From Hypsibius dujardini (taxonomy: Eukaryota; Tardigrada; Eutardigrada; Parachela; Hypsibiidae), in the NCBI GenBank assembly GCA_001579985.1, contig LRSR01012638.1, positions 1 to 23,106 on the forward strand: 23,106 nt of DNA. The letters run 5' to 3'. Under the pieces are notes generated by a model. That model saw nothing but the letters and a program-made list of their open reading frames with translations, did not search any database and was not told where the DNA came from. Position 1 is the first letter of the stretch; every line of letters begins with the position of its first letter. Below are positions 1-10,676 of this stretch, in pieces. The position numbers and the translations under genes are program-made.

Positions 1-215
1 AACGAACGATTCAAATAAAAGCCTCACGGAAAAATGTTAGTCGTTCATTCCCACACTGCCCGTTGTTCTTAAGAGTAGCGGAGAAGATTGAAACGTTTGG
101 CAAAGAAGCTATTGAAGCCTCTATGTATTCCCGCATAAATATCGAGTAGAGCTGAAGAAATTGGGGTTGGGATATGACCGAGGGAGGAGATTTTCAATTA
201 TCTGTTATAGTCCGC

Positions 216-244
216 GAGCATTCTCTGGGTCTGAGAAAGGCATG
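216..244. repeat. 3'-flank block shared by the two Fringe copies (copy 1 side)
   Basis: About 29 bases beginning GAGCATTCT and ending GAGAAAGGCATG recur with few changes at 3866-3894. Both lie 45-62 bases beyond the Fringe stop codons, so the duplicated unit includes the 3' flank. Bases 1-215 show no gene I can support. Confidence 0.6.
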
Positions 245-288
245 AAGTGAACGGAATCTGTAACGGAGCGAAGTAGTTGTTATGGTTG

Positions 289-2460
289 CTATAAAAAAAA
301 CAGTATACCATCACAATGGTTGTACTTGGTAGGATCGGAAGGTGTAATGTTGTGGAAAGACGAAAGCTGGACAGTGTTTTCAAAGTGCTTATAGCGTGTG
401 TAGCTCAGGCTTATCTACAAACGAAATGGTTAATCGTTACTTCTAGGAACACGAGTTCCTTCGAAGACGGGATCTCGCAAACGTTTTCCACTTTTCACTT
501 ACAGCATTCTTGATATCGTTTTGTGACAGTATTTGAAGTTTCTCCAAGTGAGAATGCATCGTTGGAACTTCAGTGATAGTGATGTTGTAATAGCCTGTAG
601 TAATCAAAAAGTTATAAGTAAAATCTGTTGATTGGGTTCACTTGTACATTATTTTGCTTGCTGGTGATTTTTCAACGTCAATTAAAGCAACACTAACCAG
701 TCACGTATCCTACACCCACATCATCCGCGAGGCCTGGCAATTTACGGCAGACACCTTCCAGGCCGGATCCGCCGGTCAAGCAACTCACCGTCGGCATGAT
801 CCGCTGCATGGCAACCCGAGTCAGACAAAAGCCGGCTCCTCCGGTTCCAAACTGAAAGGTGACACGTCCCTTTTCATTGCCGGATATGACGTCCTTCAGC
901 TTGACCATGCCACGGGAGCTTTTCCCCAAATACAGTGGCATCGAAGCGTCGTGTCGCTCCAGCTCCTTTAACAGTTGGTAAATGTTGACATAATTATCAT
1001 CATCAAAGTGGCAGTACCATCTGGAATAATGAAACAAAATTCTTATAGAAAGTAGTTATAATAGTTATCTAATTTATACCTGGTTATCCACCTCATAATC
1101 CTGAATTCCATATTTCAGTGTAGCTAACCGATTGACCGTCACCTCCCTGATGGCTACCCTGCAGTCTTCTCGCCCGGCTTTCCCTCTCACTCCTTCCAAC
1201 ATGGTCCGCCCCAACACTAGCTCAACGGCCTCCCATCTCTCTGTCTGATCTGTCTTGCGTTGTCTGCCATTCTGCGTGCAATTCTCCTTCCCCTCTAGCA
1301 AGCCCTGATTGTTTTTCACTTGCTTTTTCCGTCTCTATGCACACCGGTCATGTTCTTATCTTACCGTCTGGCTCCTTCGTGCTATTCTACCTCATTTTTC
1401 ATGTTTTACTGCAATCGTTCCACCTCATCGTGTATTCGGTTGCTGTGATTATTCGTCTTCCATCAACTACTACAACTCGTCTAGCTGACCAGCCATTCAC
1501 TCTTCCGTTTGGCAGACTATCTGTTCAATTATCTTTCCGTTTGGTCTTCCCTGTCGCCAAGCCTCTCTTCATGCTCCACTCTATCCTTTTGCTCAGTTAA
1601 CTAATCTCTTCAACATTTGTCACACAATTTCCACACATTCTCTGTATTACATAATCTAATTAAGGTTTCGATTGCGGCTGTCACTTTCCACTCTGGTATT
1701 TTTTGGTATACGGTCCTTTTAATAATAACACATTACTTGGAAGCTTGTGGTTCTCCGTAGTAGAGATCAAATTCGGCTGCTTGCTTGCAGCAGAAATCCG
1801 TTCTAAATAATAAGATTGGTACAAAAAGTCCGTACAACCGTATCTGTTAAAAAAACTACATGTGTGAAGTGAAGTTTACAAATGAATGCTTACTGGTGTG
1901 AGAACTGGGACATCTGCTTTTGACCATTCGTCCACCTTCAAATAATATTGACACGGAAGGTTATGAATGATGTGAGTTACAAAAAAACTTGTGGCTACAA
2001 CATCGATATAGTTTCACCTGTGAGATTGTTAACGGAGTCGTCCACAGCATCGGACAGGACCGCCACCTACAGGGATGACAATTATTACATGAGATATTTT
2101 GAAAGTAATAAAAAAAAATTATAACGTGTTTGATGGATGTGAAGAAAAACATTTTACCTTAACGAGTGGTCTGTCATTTCTTCCCTTCAGCAACAGGGCC
2201 TCCGACATCCAAGTGGAGGCGATCAGTTCAATCCGGAGACGGTGGAATTTTTCCGTTGTCTTGATCGTTATGAACAAAAAGTTTCCCTCGACGTGGGTGA
2301 AGTCGGTGGGACATCTGCTCCGTCCAGCCGCAATTAGATAAGTCTCCTCAATCAGACGAGTTTGCAGAGGCTGAAAGTGGAAGAATGCCAAGAGGCTGAG
2401 TGTCAACGCGAAGCACTTCACGACGAATCGCCAGCTCGGTCGAACATTACGCCAAACCAT
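289..2460 (-). pseudogene. Fringe-like beta-1,3-N-acetylglucosaminyltransferase, copy 1 (frameshifted)
   Basis: This is a seven-exon Fringe-family gene, normally a Golgi type II membrane enzyme that extends O-fucose on Notch EGF repeats. Rebuilt exons (minus): 2460-2158, 2066-2018, 1935-1894, 1802-1737, 1020-698, 594-503, 414-289. Exon 1 encodes a short cytoplasmic tail, a membrane anchor (ALTLSLLAFFHF) and the start of the catalytic domain. Exon 5 carries WYCHFDDDNYVN (DDD metal/UDP-sugar site), FGTGGAGFC and the ADDVGVGYV segment. Exons 2, 4, 5 and 6 have exactly the same lengths as in copy 2. Exon 3 is 42 bases instead of 43: one base is missing beside the donor (1894), so the canonical splice puts exon 4 out of frame and reaches TGA within about ten codons. 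No other lesion is visible, so this is either a very young pseudogene, a rescued transcript or a sequencing error. Fringe identity is secure; pseudogene status is less so. Confidence 0.75.
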
Positions 2461-2667
2461 CGCAATTCAATACCACGGAAAAGTGGGGAAAAAACGGCAA
2501 TCATGTATGCACAAATGCCTGTTGCCTTTGCAAACCTCCAGAGAAAGAGAGAGAAAGAGTGAGAGAGCGCGAATGAGATAGCATAAAGTTTACAACTTTA
2601 CAACTGCTTCTTTGACGTACAACAATAACTGTTTTAAGGTGGGATACAAAGGGCGCAGTCGGGAACC

Positions 2668-2710
2668 GGACTTTCACAGCTGATTAACGGTCTGTCGCAC
2701 CACTCCTCTT
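2668..2710 (-). promoter_or_regulatory. Upstream block conserved between the Fringe copies (copy 1)
   Basis: CTGATTAACGG followed by CGCACCACTCCT lies about 240 bases upstream of the Fringe copy 1 ATG. It recurs about 185 bases upstream of copy 2 in otherwise diverged sequence. This suggests a retained promoter or 5' untranslated element, but no known binding site is assigned. The rest of 2461-3251 has a GA-rich tract (2540-2575) and no gene I can support. Confidence 0.4.
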
Positions 2711-3251
2711 CACACGAGTCGAACGTTGCCCTGATTAAATACATTCCAGTCTGCGGAAGATAGATGAATAATCCTAATGTGCTAAATGCCGAAGCTGTGT
2801 ATCAGTCTGTGTGTGTGTTTGGGTCATTGGAAAACTTTCATTAAGTAATACAACTGTATCAGCTTTTATTCATAGTTTCCAAACATTTCAAGCAGCGAGA
2901 AAACGTGGAACGGTCTGTCAGTGGGTACATGTATTCGTCTCGTGAGACGTGGGACAAGTGTTTAGACAGATAGATCCATCCAATGTGACGGGTGCGACAA
3001 CCTTATCAATTTAGTGTCAAAACGGTCACTGAGATTTGGAGGTTACGAGTGTTTCCCCCGCCCCCCCCATGCCAGAAGTCGATGACGTAGTCATAGCTGG
3101 ACAACCAGAAACCTGGACTCGTTCTGATCAACCATTTGTGGAAGCAGGAACGGCGTTTGTTGAAGTGCTGGCTATAACACATTATATTGCGACAAGAACA
3201 CAACGGAATTTTGCGGATTGAACACTGGAACGGATTCCTGACAGAGGCTCT

Positions 3252-3711
3252 TTTAGGGTCCTTACAAGTTGGAACCAGGGGTGGGCAAACGGACAAGATG
3301 CATTTTTTCAAAATTGAATCCAAAATTCGGTCTTTTGTTCCTGATTATTCTGAAAGTTGTAGTAGTGTCGGGTCAAATTTGCAAGGGCCCGGAATTTCAA
3401 AACATTTTCAAAAGCTCCAGTTTTTCATCAAATTTGGACGAAACAAATGTCTGTTATTAATAGGGCGGGTACTGGTATATTGGACCCATCAAATTACAAA
3501 ATTTGACAGAAAAACTGAAGTTTTTGAAAATGTTTTGAAAACCAGGGGGGCCTTAAAAATCAAATCCTCCAGACCCCCACAAGTTCCAAAATTATCAGGA
3601 ATAAACTTGCCGAATTTTGGGTTCGATTTCGAAAAAATTGCATTTAAACCCTTTGCTCCACCTCGAGGTCCTACCATGAGGGTGCTGTTTCGGACTTGAA
3701 AAAGCCCTAAA
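3252..3711. repeat. Imperfect long inverted repeat (foldback or MITE-like element)
   Basis: The left arm (about 3252-3445) and the reverse complement of the right arm (about 3485-3711) align over most of their length. Shared landmarks on the two arms include TTTAGGG at the outer ends, TGCA followed by a T run, CCAAAATTCGG, TTCCTGAT and CAAAACATTTTCAAAA. The right arm has an extra segment of about 25 bases (around 3663-3688). The centre is an unpaired loop of about 40 bases. Open frames here are low-complexity by-products. No transposase is encoded and I could not define a clear target-site duplication, so foldback or MITE is an inference. Confidence 0.7.
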
Positions 3712-3842
3712 TGAACCCCTGATTCATAGAACGGTATTATAACCATTATTCTAACGGATCAAGTAGAACCAAACAATTTCTTTCGTCGTTTGTTCAATTA
3801 CTCGTCGCTTAGGCCAGACTGATAACTGAAAGAGCTGAGTGT

Positions 3843-3848
3843 TTTATT
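3843..3848 (-). terminator. AATAAA polyadenylation signal for Fringe copy 2
   Basis: TTTATT on the plus strand reads AATAAA on the minus strand, 108 bases past the stop codon at 3956. Spacing and strand fit a 3' end signal for Fringe copy 2. Confidence 0.5.
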
Positions 3849-3865
3849 TAGCACGTTTTCGACGA

Positions 3866-3894
3866 GAGCATTCTTTGGGCTTGAGAAAGGCATG
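3866..3894. repeat. 3'-flank block shared by the two Fringe copies (copy 2 side)
   Basis: This is the partner of 216-244, with the same GAGCATTCT...GAGAAAGGCATG sequence downstream of the Fringe copy 2 stop codon. It may be a conserved 3' untranslated element or simply the edge of the duplication. Confidence 0.6.
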
Positions 3895-3955
3895 GAGAGA
3901 AAGAAACCTACAATAAATTAAGCCATTTTACTGTTAGCCAGGGTTCCAGCTGGAG

Positions 3956-6104
3956 TTAAGCGGAGAATGTGACTATACAAGTACGCCGTAAATACCTGGT
4001 AGGGTCGGAAGGTGTGACGTTGTGGAATGCGGAAAGCTGGATAGTGTTTTCGTAGCTCTTGTAGCGTGTATAGCTCAAACTTATCTGCCAGCGAAAAGGA
4101 TTCGTCAGATGGTTCCGTAATTACAATTTCCAACACTGCAAACATTGGAAGTTGCTAAAGTTGCTGCTGTTGTTAATTAAACTTACTGCTTTCCTGATGT
4201 CATCCTGGGAGAGCGCGGAAAGTTTCTCCAAATGCGAATGCATCGTCGGAACTTGCGTAAGACCAATCTTGTAAAAACCTAAACAGGAAATGAGATTTAA
4301 TTTATTTCGGCCAACAGTACTAACAAGTGGTTGATGATAAATCAGGATTCTGTATGACTAACCGGTAACGTAGCCGACAGCGACATCGTCCGACAGGCCC
4401 GGCAGTTTTCGGCAGAGACCCTCTAGGCCGAGTCCGCCGGTCGTACGACTGACTTTCGGCTTGATCTGTTTCATGGCGACCCGGGTCAGACAAAAGCCGG
4501 CTCCTCCGGTTCCAAACTGAAAGGCGACACGTCCCTTTTCATTGCCTGATATGACGTCCTTCAGCTTGACCATGCCGCGAGAGCTCTTGCCCAAGTACAG
4601 CGGCTTCGAAGCGTCGTGTCGCTCCAGTTCCGCCAGCAGTTGGTACATGTTGACGTAATTGTCATCATCGAAATGGCAGTACCATCTGGTATAAAGAAGT
4701 CAATATTCACTAATTAATATCGATCTCGCAAATGCACAAAAGTTAAATGTAAAAAAAGATGCGTACGAAATTGGGAAGGGACAACGAGGTCGAAGCCAAA
4801 CAGGAGGTCGGATGGTGCAACCAACCTCAAATAACTTAGTCCTCGGAGCTAGAAAAGTGATGAGAGACACAAAATGCTTGGTCATCTCATTATTTTTGCT
4901 CTTCCTGTCTGGTCTCCGTTTCATTTTCTGTTTGACCCTTGGTTTTCCATCCAGTAAATCTTCTTTTAGATCTTTCGTCTGATTTTGAACCCGATCATGC
5001 TGGTTTTGCCCCCAATATTTATTGTTTTCCTTGACCTGCTAAATGTTTATTTGCCCCAAAATGTCCTCTTTTCCTCGTCCCACCGCCTCTCTGCCTCTCC
5101 ATTGTCTATTCACCTCTATGTCCCTGTCCAAGCCCCCCCCCGCATTGCCTTTCCGTCTCTCCCTCCAGAACTCTGCTTATCCGTCTCTCCGTCTGGAACG
5201 ATGTCTCTTCGTCTCTTCGCCCGAATCTAACCCATCACCGTCCACCACTTCAACGCGTATCCGATCTCTCGCAACTCGATACTTTCATGTGCTCATCAAA
5301 TATGCTATGCTGCGACATTCTAGGAATGCATAGCCGTACAACTTACGACAATGCCTGTGAGAACATACTTGGCAAGTTTCGGCTCTCCGTAGTAGAGATC
5401 AAATTCGGCAGCTTGTTTGCAGCAGAGATCCGTTCTGAACAGCGAAAAAAATCAGTCTTTGGCATCGTTCAATCCATCAGCACATAGGGAAAAAATGTAC
5501 ATCCCAGTTTTCGTACTTGTTATGAGAAATGGGACATCTACTCTTGACCATTCGTCCACCTGCAACACCAGTTGATATTTTTAGTATATATGGGCAATGA
5601 AAAATAACATTGGATTTGGAAAAGGCAATGCAGTATACTATTACCTATCATAGTGTTGACGAAATCGTCCACGGCATCGGACAAAATAGCCACCTGTATT
5701 AAAGCAAAAAACAATCCTCAATTAAGGCAATGAAGACTCTCGTACTGGGCTACATTTACCTTAACCACTGGTTTGTCATTTCTCCCCTTAAGCAACAGGG
5801 CATCCGATATCCAGGTTGAGGCAATGAGGTTCAGCCGCAGACGGTGGTATTGCTTTGTCGTTTTTACCGTTACGAATAAGAAATCACCTTCGATGTCGGC
5901 GAAATCGCTGGGACATCTTCGCTGCTTAAGTACGATTGGATGGGACACCTGGAGGCTGGCTCGCTGATGCTGGGCTTGCAAAAGATAAATATCCAGGCGA
6001 GCTCGAATAGGTTTGAAATGGAGGAATGCAAAAAGGCTCAATGTTACTGCTGAGATCGTCACGAGGAACCGCCAGCTTGGTCTCACGCATCGCCATACCA
6101 TCAT
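3956..6104 (-). CDS. fng: Fringe-like beta-1,3-N-acetylglucosaminyltransferase, copy 2 (intact)
   Basis: The product is a predicted Golgi type II glycosyltransferase that adds GlcNAc to O-fucose on Notch EGF repeats. Exons (minus): 6104-5760, 5693-5645, 5559-5517, 5434-5369, 4685-4363, 4278-4187, 4084-3956. Phases agree at every junction, giving 348 residues (Drosophila and vertebrate Fringes are about 320-410). Residues 14-30 form the membrane anchor. The catalytic domain starts near residue 72 (GDFLFVTVKTT). The DDD motif is at 174-176 in WYCHFDDDNYVN, followed by FGTGGAGFC and SDDVAVGYV, the place of the conserved PDD-T-G segment. HSHLE and SDPTRY near the C-terminus also match the family. 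Introns are 66-102 bases except intron 4 (683). An AATAAA lies downstream on this strand (3843-3848). It is a tandem paralogue of copy 1. Two in-frame ATGs stand at the start; the first is used here. Confidence 0.85.
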
Positions 6105-6261
6105 TTAAATACAACACCGCTGACTCTGAGAGTAAAAAAATGATCTACAAGATCATAAAATATGCCGCAGTTGTCCTTGAGGACCTACCCGACAGCGTAG
6201 AGAGGAGATTGATACCGGTTTTACGTACTACACTTGTGGTAAATGGTATGTTCATGGGGTG

Positions 6262-6306
6262 CAGCCGGACTCCCGGTATCTGATTAGCCGGGCGCACCAC
6301 TCCTAC
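6262..6306 (-). promoter_or_regulatory. Upstream block conserved between the Fringe copies (copy 2)
   Basis: CTGATTAGCCGGGCGCACCACTCCT aligns with the block at 2668-2710, here about 185 bases upstream of the intact Fringe gene. Conservation in non-coding flank suggests a shared promoter element. I see no gene in the rest of 6105-6479. Confidence 0.4.
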
Positions 6307-6479
6307 TTACGGAAGCTGCGCAATATATATTGCGGTGGTTTCTCTCTCGACTCACCAACCAAAACAACCTTTATCGCTGTTTAAATCATTCCGAACTATT
6401 TCCATCTGCTACAGGGAGAAAAGTAGAACGGTGTCGGGACTGCAGAAACGCGGACCTGTGTTATGCACCTCCTATCTGA

Positions 6480-9170
6480 TCAAGACAGGCAACGAAAAAG
6501 TTCCCTCATTAGAGACAGCCCAGACGCCGAATTCTTCCACACGCATAGTATAAATTTAACGGTGTGTGGACTACCCCACAATTGATGCCGCTTTGTAACG
6601 AGGAAGGCGAACAAAAAATGATTTTGTGTTATATTATGGCCAGTGAAAGTGGATTGTGGATAGCAACGCCAACTGATAAAGATTAATACACCGGCGTTCG
6701 GGTTCATCGAGGGCGACAACAGACCCAGGAACAGGATCCTGAATCAAGCTACAGTTCCTCCCTCTTCCTCCCCCCCCCCCGTCGACGGAAAATGCGGATG
6801 AAATTTACAGTGCAGGTTTCATTTTAGATGCGAAATTACAAAACTAGGAATAATATTTTATCAATTGGACCAGTTGAGTGCCTTACATTTGGGTTGATAC
6901 AGCGAAGAGGATTTCGAGTAAGTACACTGTATATATGCAACTTTCTAACTTGGAGAGATGATCCTTGTTTAGATAGCCCATTATGTTGAAGTACTCAAGA
7001 TACATGTAGATGTACCCCCCCCCTCAGGCAATTCAAACTGAAGAAAGATTTCTGGTCAACGGAAGAATTGTCAGGTTAACGAACTGTCCGCCGGAAGCTG
7101 TTCATGAGTGTTGACCGCAAGCCGGGAGTGGCCAAGACAGTCACCCAGGAGCTAGAAACCGAACCTGAGAACAAAATTGACAAAATAGACAAAACATTTG
7201 GTTTAAAACCGAGGTTGGGGATTTTTCGTCTCAATAAAAATTCTGATTTATTCTGATAACTCTAAACTAATGATTCTGTATACGCTGAAACCCGATTTTG
7301 AATTAAGTAAATACCCTCTTAATGTAAATTGATAACGATATTTGTTTTTTTAATACTATAATAAATTGAAAATGTTTTATATTTCATTTGCAATTAAATT
7401 TTTTTAGTACATAACCAGAAAAAGCTGATTTCACACGAAATTAATTCTAGTTAAACGAAAAGTAAAATTCTAACCGATTGAGACCAAGATGGTCAATGTG
7501 TGAGCCACGGGCGAGTTAAGCTCAGTAATTCGCCGGCCAGCCATGGCGTTAATAACCGTGGGCAGAGAAAAGATCATGAACAACATGCATGTTTCCCTAG
7601 GGGTCTTGGTGACGACCCATTCTCGCTGTTTGACCTGCGCTCGCATCGGTCCGTGGTCTTTTTGCTGCCGACCGGGTGCGATCTGGCGACAGGTGAAGAT
7701 CAGTTTCATCACAACGGCCGAGTAGCCGGCGACGTTAAAGATCAACCTCAATACCGGGAAAAAGAACATGATAAATTGAGGTAGGTTAACGAGCTGTTCC
7801 TTCCAAAGACCATGGCACAGCGGTTGAACCCGCTGTGATAGTCGTAGGCGATCGCTGTCGGACCCGCAGGAGTGAGCAGGGGGTACATGAGTTGATATCA
7901 CCCAAGCTGTAGCAAGCAAGACCCCTGCACGGATGAAAAGGTTAGAATCACGCTCCAGACTTCGGTAAAAACTAAACGGTTTCGATCTCTGTGCGAGCAG
8001 AACAATTTCGATTTTAATGGAACAGCTCAATTAACCGAGCATCTCAGTAACAATTAAAACAAACAGATTCGAGCAAAGTGAAACACTCCCCAAAACAGTT
8101 CCAGTAGTGATAGAACAGCTAAACAAACAGAAAATTGTTGATATCAGGGGAACAGCTCAACCCAAACAGAACACATCCAGAAGTGATGAAAGAATAAGAT
8201 GAAAATAAACGCTTCGAGCTCAGTGGGACAAACAACTCGACGAACAGAAGAGAGCGGCTTTGATATTGAAAGGGAACAGTGCAAAGAAAAGAACTGTTTC
8301 AATACTAATAGTGAACGTTCAGCAAACATAACAGTTTGATACCAATGTGACCGGTCAAAAAACGTAGGAAATTTTGATAACAATGAAACAGCTCAACGAA
8401 GAGAACACATCCGGAAGTCGCAAAACAGTCCCATGAAAATCACAACGGCGACCTCAGCGGAACGCAAAAGTCAATGCAGGGAATAGTTTCAATTGTAGTG
8501 GGAATAGCTGAACAAACAGTGTAGTCTGATATCCATGTAACAGCTCAGTGAACAGAAACATTTCGACACCAATAGTGGAACAAATCTAACGGTACATATG
8601 CAGCAACAATGCAACAACTCAAGAAGTGACACAGTTTAAGGACAAGATGTCCAGCTCAAGGAGCAAAGCAATTTTGATCACAATGGAACAAAGAAAGGGA
8701 CCAAACAGCTCCAAGGAACAGCAAAAGAATGTAGACATACCAGCGCGGAGAGCAAAGGGAAACAGTACCCTCCACCCTCAGAAAAAAAGGCCAGTTACTC
8801 CCTTTAGCCAAGGCCAGCGGTGGACGGTGACCATCACAAAGAGAAAATGATGCAAAGCTATAGTCGCGTACTGCGATGTGACAAAAAATTGGAGGACCCC
8901 ACAATGGTGGTATAGACGTTCACCGGACAGCAAATAACGCTATCAAATGATTGTGTTGGCGGCGATCTTGGCGTAAAGGGGATCGACGGATGATCGTATT
9001 TCCTGGCGCTGTCGGGAGATGAGGATTAACAGCATACAGGAACCGATTGCTCCGACCACACTGATGACTGCAAACACCTGCCCGGATGCATATTGGTACC
9101 CAAGATCGTTCCCCTCCAGCGACGGTGCCTTCGTAGCGTCAAAAAACCTTACCAAGACTTCTAGTTCCAT
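6480..9170 (-). pseudogene. Rhodopsin-type GPCR remnant with several frame breaks
   Basis: Pieces of one seven-transmembrane receptor occur in order on the minus strand. TM1 is at 9170-8946 (GQVFAVISVVGAIGSCMLLI). TM2/extracellular loop 1 is just after it in another frame (CCPVNVYTTIVGSSNFL, from 8941). TM3 is split over two further frames, DYSFASFSL then VMVTVHRWPWLKG, where VHRW stands in the DRY position. TM4-TM6 and the first half of TM7 lie in one frame at about 7990-7470: AGVLLATAWVIS for TM4, FIMFFFPVLRLIFNVAGYS for TM5 and LFMIFSLPTVINAM for TM6. The second half of TM7, LFLGLLSPSMNPNAG with the NP motif, is at about 6729-6690 with a C-terminal tail to 6480. TGA TAG interrupts the TM1-TM2 joint, and the best TM7 splice is one base out of phase. 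Decay is therefore likelier than odd splicing, but splicing cannot be excluded. Confidence 0.5.
7995..8720. repeat. Degenerate minisatellite, unit roughly 35-45 bases
   Basis: Diverged copies of a unit built from TTTGATA-CAAT-GTGGAACAGCTCAACAAACAG recur along this stretch. Examples start near 8007, 8112, 8140, 8333, 8366, 8501, 8529 and 8669. AACAGCTCAA followed by AACACATCC-GAAGT is present near 8150 and again near 8387. The block lies between the TM3 and TM4 pieces of the GPCR remnant, where an intron would be expected. Unit length and copy number were judged by eye. Confidence 0.55.
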
Positions 9171-9382
9171 TCCCAGAAATAAAAAGCAATTTTATACTGC
9201 TATTTTGTGACAAGAAACCGTTACGCTCTTTCTTAAGTCTCCGTAATTATGTGTATAACTAATTCTCCGAGAGTATAAAAAAAGGGTAAGGCTTTGTTCA
9301 TTGGGCGAGCCAAAAATGTAGACGAATGGTTGACGCCTTAAAGTTTTGACACTGAAATTTGCCTGAGTTTCTTGTATCACTA

Positions 9383-9412
9383 CAGAGGTTAAACAACTTG
9401 ATGGTACTCAGT
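9383..9412 (+). repeat. Left terminal inverted repeat of the mariner element
   Basis: These 30 bases are identical to the reverse complement of 10647-10676 and are preceded by TA. Confidence 0.93.
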
Positions 9413-9530
9413 GACTCATGTTCACACCTGTACAAGGCGCCTTATCTGATTTTCAAATCTCATAAACCCAACACAAGCTCCGCTCAATTTCGCATGTGTG
9501 ATATATTTCTTGTCTCATTTGGATGCAAAG

Positions 9531-10619
9531 ATGGGTGGCAAACTAGATTTGGGTCTGAGGGAGTCTATTTTGACATTGGTCAGTTTGAAATATTCATCCA
9601 GAAAAATTGTGGAAGCATTGAAGTTCAAGAATATCGTTGTTTCTCAAAAAGCAGTATCTAATCTCATCAGGAAAAATAACAAAAAGGAAGCCGGAAGTGA
9701 TACTGTACCGTCATCGGTGAAACCCCGTGACTCCCCGAAACTCCGAAATTCTGATCTGGTGGCTCCCATTGAAAAGGATCTCTCAGGACCGAATCCGCTG
9801 ACCCGTTCTGCGTTATCCTTAAAGTACGGTGTGTCAGCTACAACTATTGCTAACGTCATTAGCCAGGATTTGGAGGGGAAGGTGCGGAAAAAGTGCCGTG
9901 TTCATGCCCTATCGAACAAGCAGGCTAAACAACGGGTGGACCGAGGCCCGAGGTTCCTGCGCTATATCAACGGCCGTAAATGGAAGAATATTGTCACCAT
10001 TGATGAGGCCTGGGTGTATCTTACTGACACTAACGGAATCCGAGAAATTTATTACGAGTTTCGGGGAGAACGGAGTCCAGAAAGTTGGACCAAATTCTGG
10101 AAGGAATCTCACCCCAAGGGCGTCATGTTTGTGGCCGGCGTTTGCTCCCGTGGAAAAACCGCAATCCGTTTCGTCAAACCCGGAGCGAAAATCAGCAGTG
10201 AGTACCACATCCAACATGTTTTGAAGCCACTTTTCAAGAATGACATTCGGAAACTATTTCCGGGAGAGCTTATCAACAAGGTCGTCTTCCACCATGACAG
10301 TGCTCCAGCGCACTCTTCCGGAATCACACAAGAATGGCTTGGAAATTCCGGAATCAAGTTCATTCCGAAAGAGCACTGGATGGGCAATAGCCCTGACCTG
10401 GCCCCCATGGATTTTTGTGTGAACGGTCTGTTTAAGTGGAAATTGTTTGACCACGCTGCCACTACAGTGGCAGGTTTGAAACGGGTTATGCGAAAGGTCT
10501 GGTCGAATTTAGACCAAAGTAAAATTAATAACGCTTTGCGATCTTGGCCGAAACGTGTTAAACTTATGATAGAGAGGCAGGGGCTTCAAATTGAGCATGT
10601 TTTGAAAAATTCGAAGTGA
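9531..10619 (+). CDS. Mariner transposase, maT (DD37D) type
   Basis: The protein has 362 residues and would catalyse cut-and-paste transposition at TA sites. An N-terminal helix-turn-helix region (LRESILTLVSLKYSSRKIVE onward) would bind the terminal repeats. The catalytic triad is D158 in TIDEAW, D256 in HHDSAPAH and D294 in SPDLAPMDF. There are 37 residues between the second and third Asp, which by family convention marks the DD37D or maT clade; classical mariner has 34. The start is the first ATG in this frame (MGGKLDLG), since the frame upstream of it opens with GTG. There are no stops or frameshifts, and the length is normal for the family. Confidence 0.93.
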   Translation: MGGKLDLGLRESILTLVSLKYSSRKIVEALKFKNIVVSQKAVSNLIRKNNKKEAGSDTVPSSVKPRDSPKLRNSDLVAPIEKDLSGPNPLTRSALSLKYGVSATTIANVISQDLEGKVRKKCRVHALSNKQAKQRVDRGPRFLRYINGRKWKNIVTIDEAWVYLTDTNGIREIYYEFRGERSPESWTKFWKESHPKGVMFVAGVCSRGKTAIRFVKPGAKISSEYHIQHVLKPLFKNDIRKLFPGELINKVVFHHDSAPAHSSGITQEWLGNSGIKFIPKEHWMGNSPDLAPMDFCVNGLFKWKLFDHAATTVAGLKRVMRKVWSNLDQSKINNALRSWPKRVKLMIERQGLQIEHVLKNSK

Positions 10620-10646
10620 AACTGTGCACGTGGGAATTAATTAAAA

Positions 10647-10676
10647 ACTGAGTACCATCAAGTTGTTTAACCTCTG
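10647..10676 (-). repeat. Right terminal inverted repeat of the mariner element
   Basis: These 30 bases match the left end perfectly in inverse orientation and are followed by TA. Confidence 0.93.

Noticed and set aside
3187-3746. Open frames of 170 and 85 codons near 3187-3746
   Set aside because: They fall inside the inverted repeat and mirror each other; there is no protein-family pattern.
4160-4186. A 32-base intron at the end of Fringe copy 2 (4186-4155)
   Set aside because: It gave a C-terminus unlike Fringe. The acceptor at 4085 matches copy 1 and restores the SLSYTRY...SDPTRY ending.
7040-7200. Possible Tc1 transposase fragment (RTVRRKLF-like translation)
   Set aside because: Only a few residues fit, a stop lies just before, and no terminal repeats or catalytic motifs are nearby.
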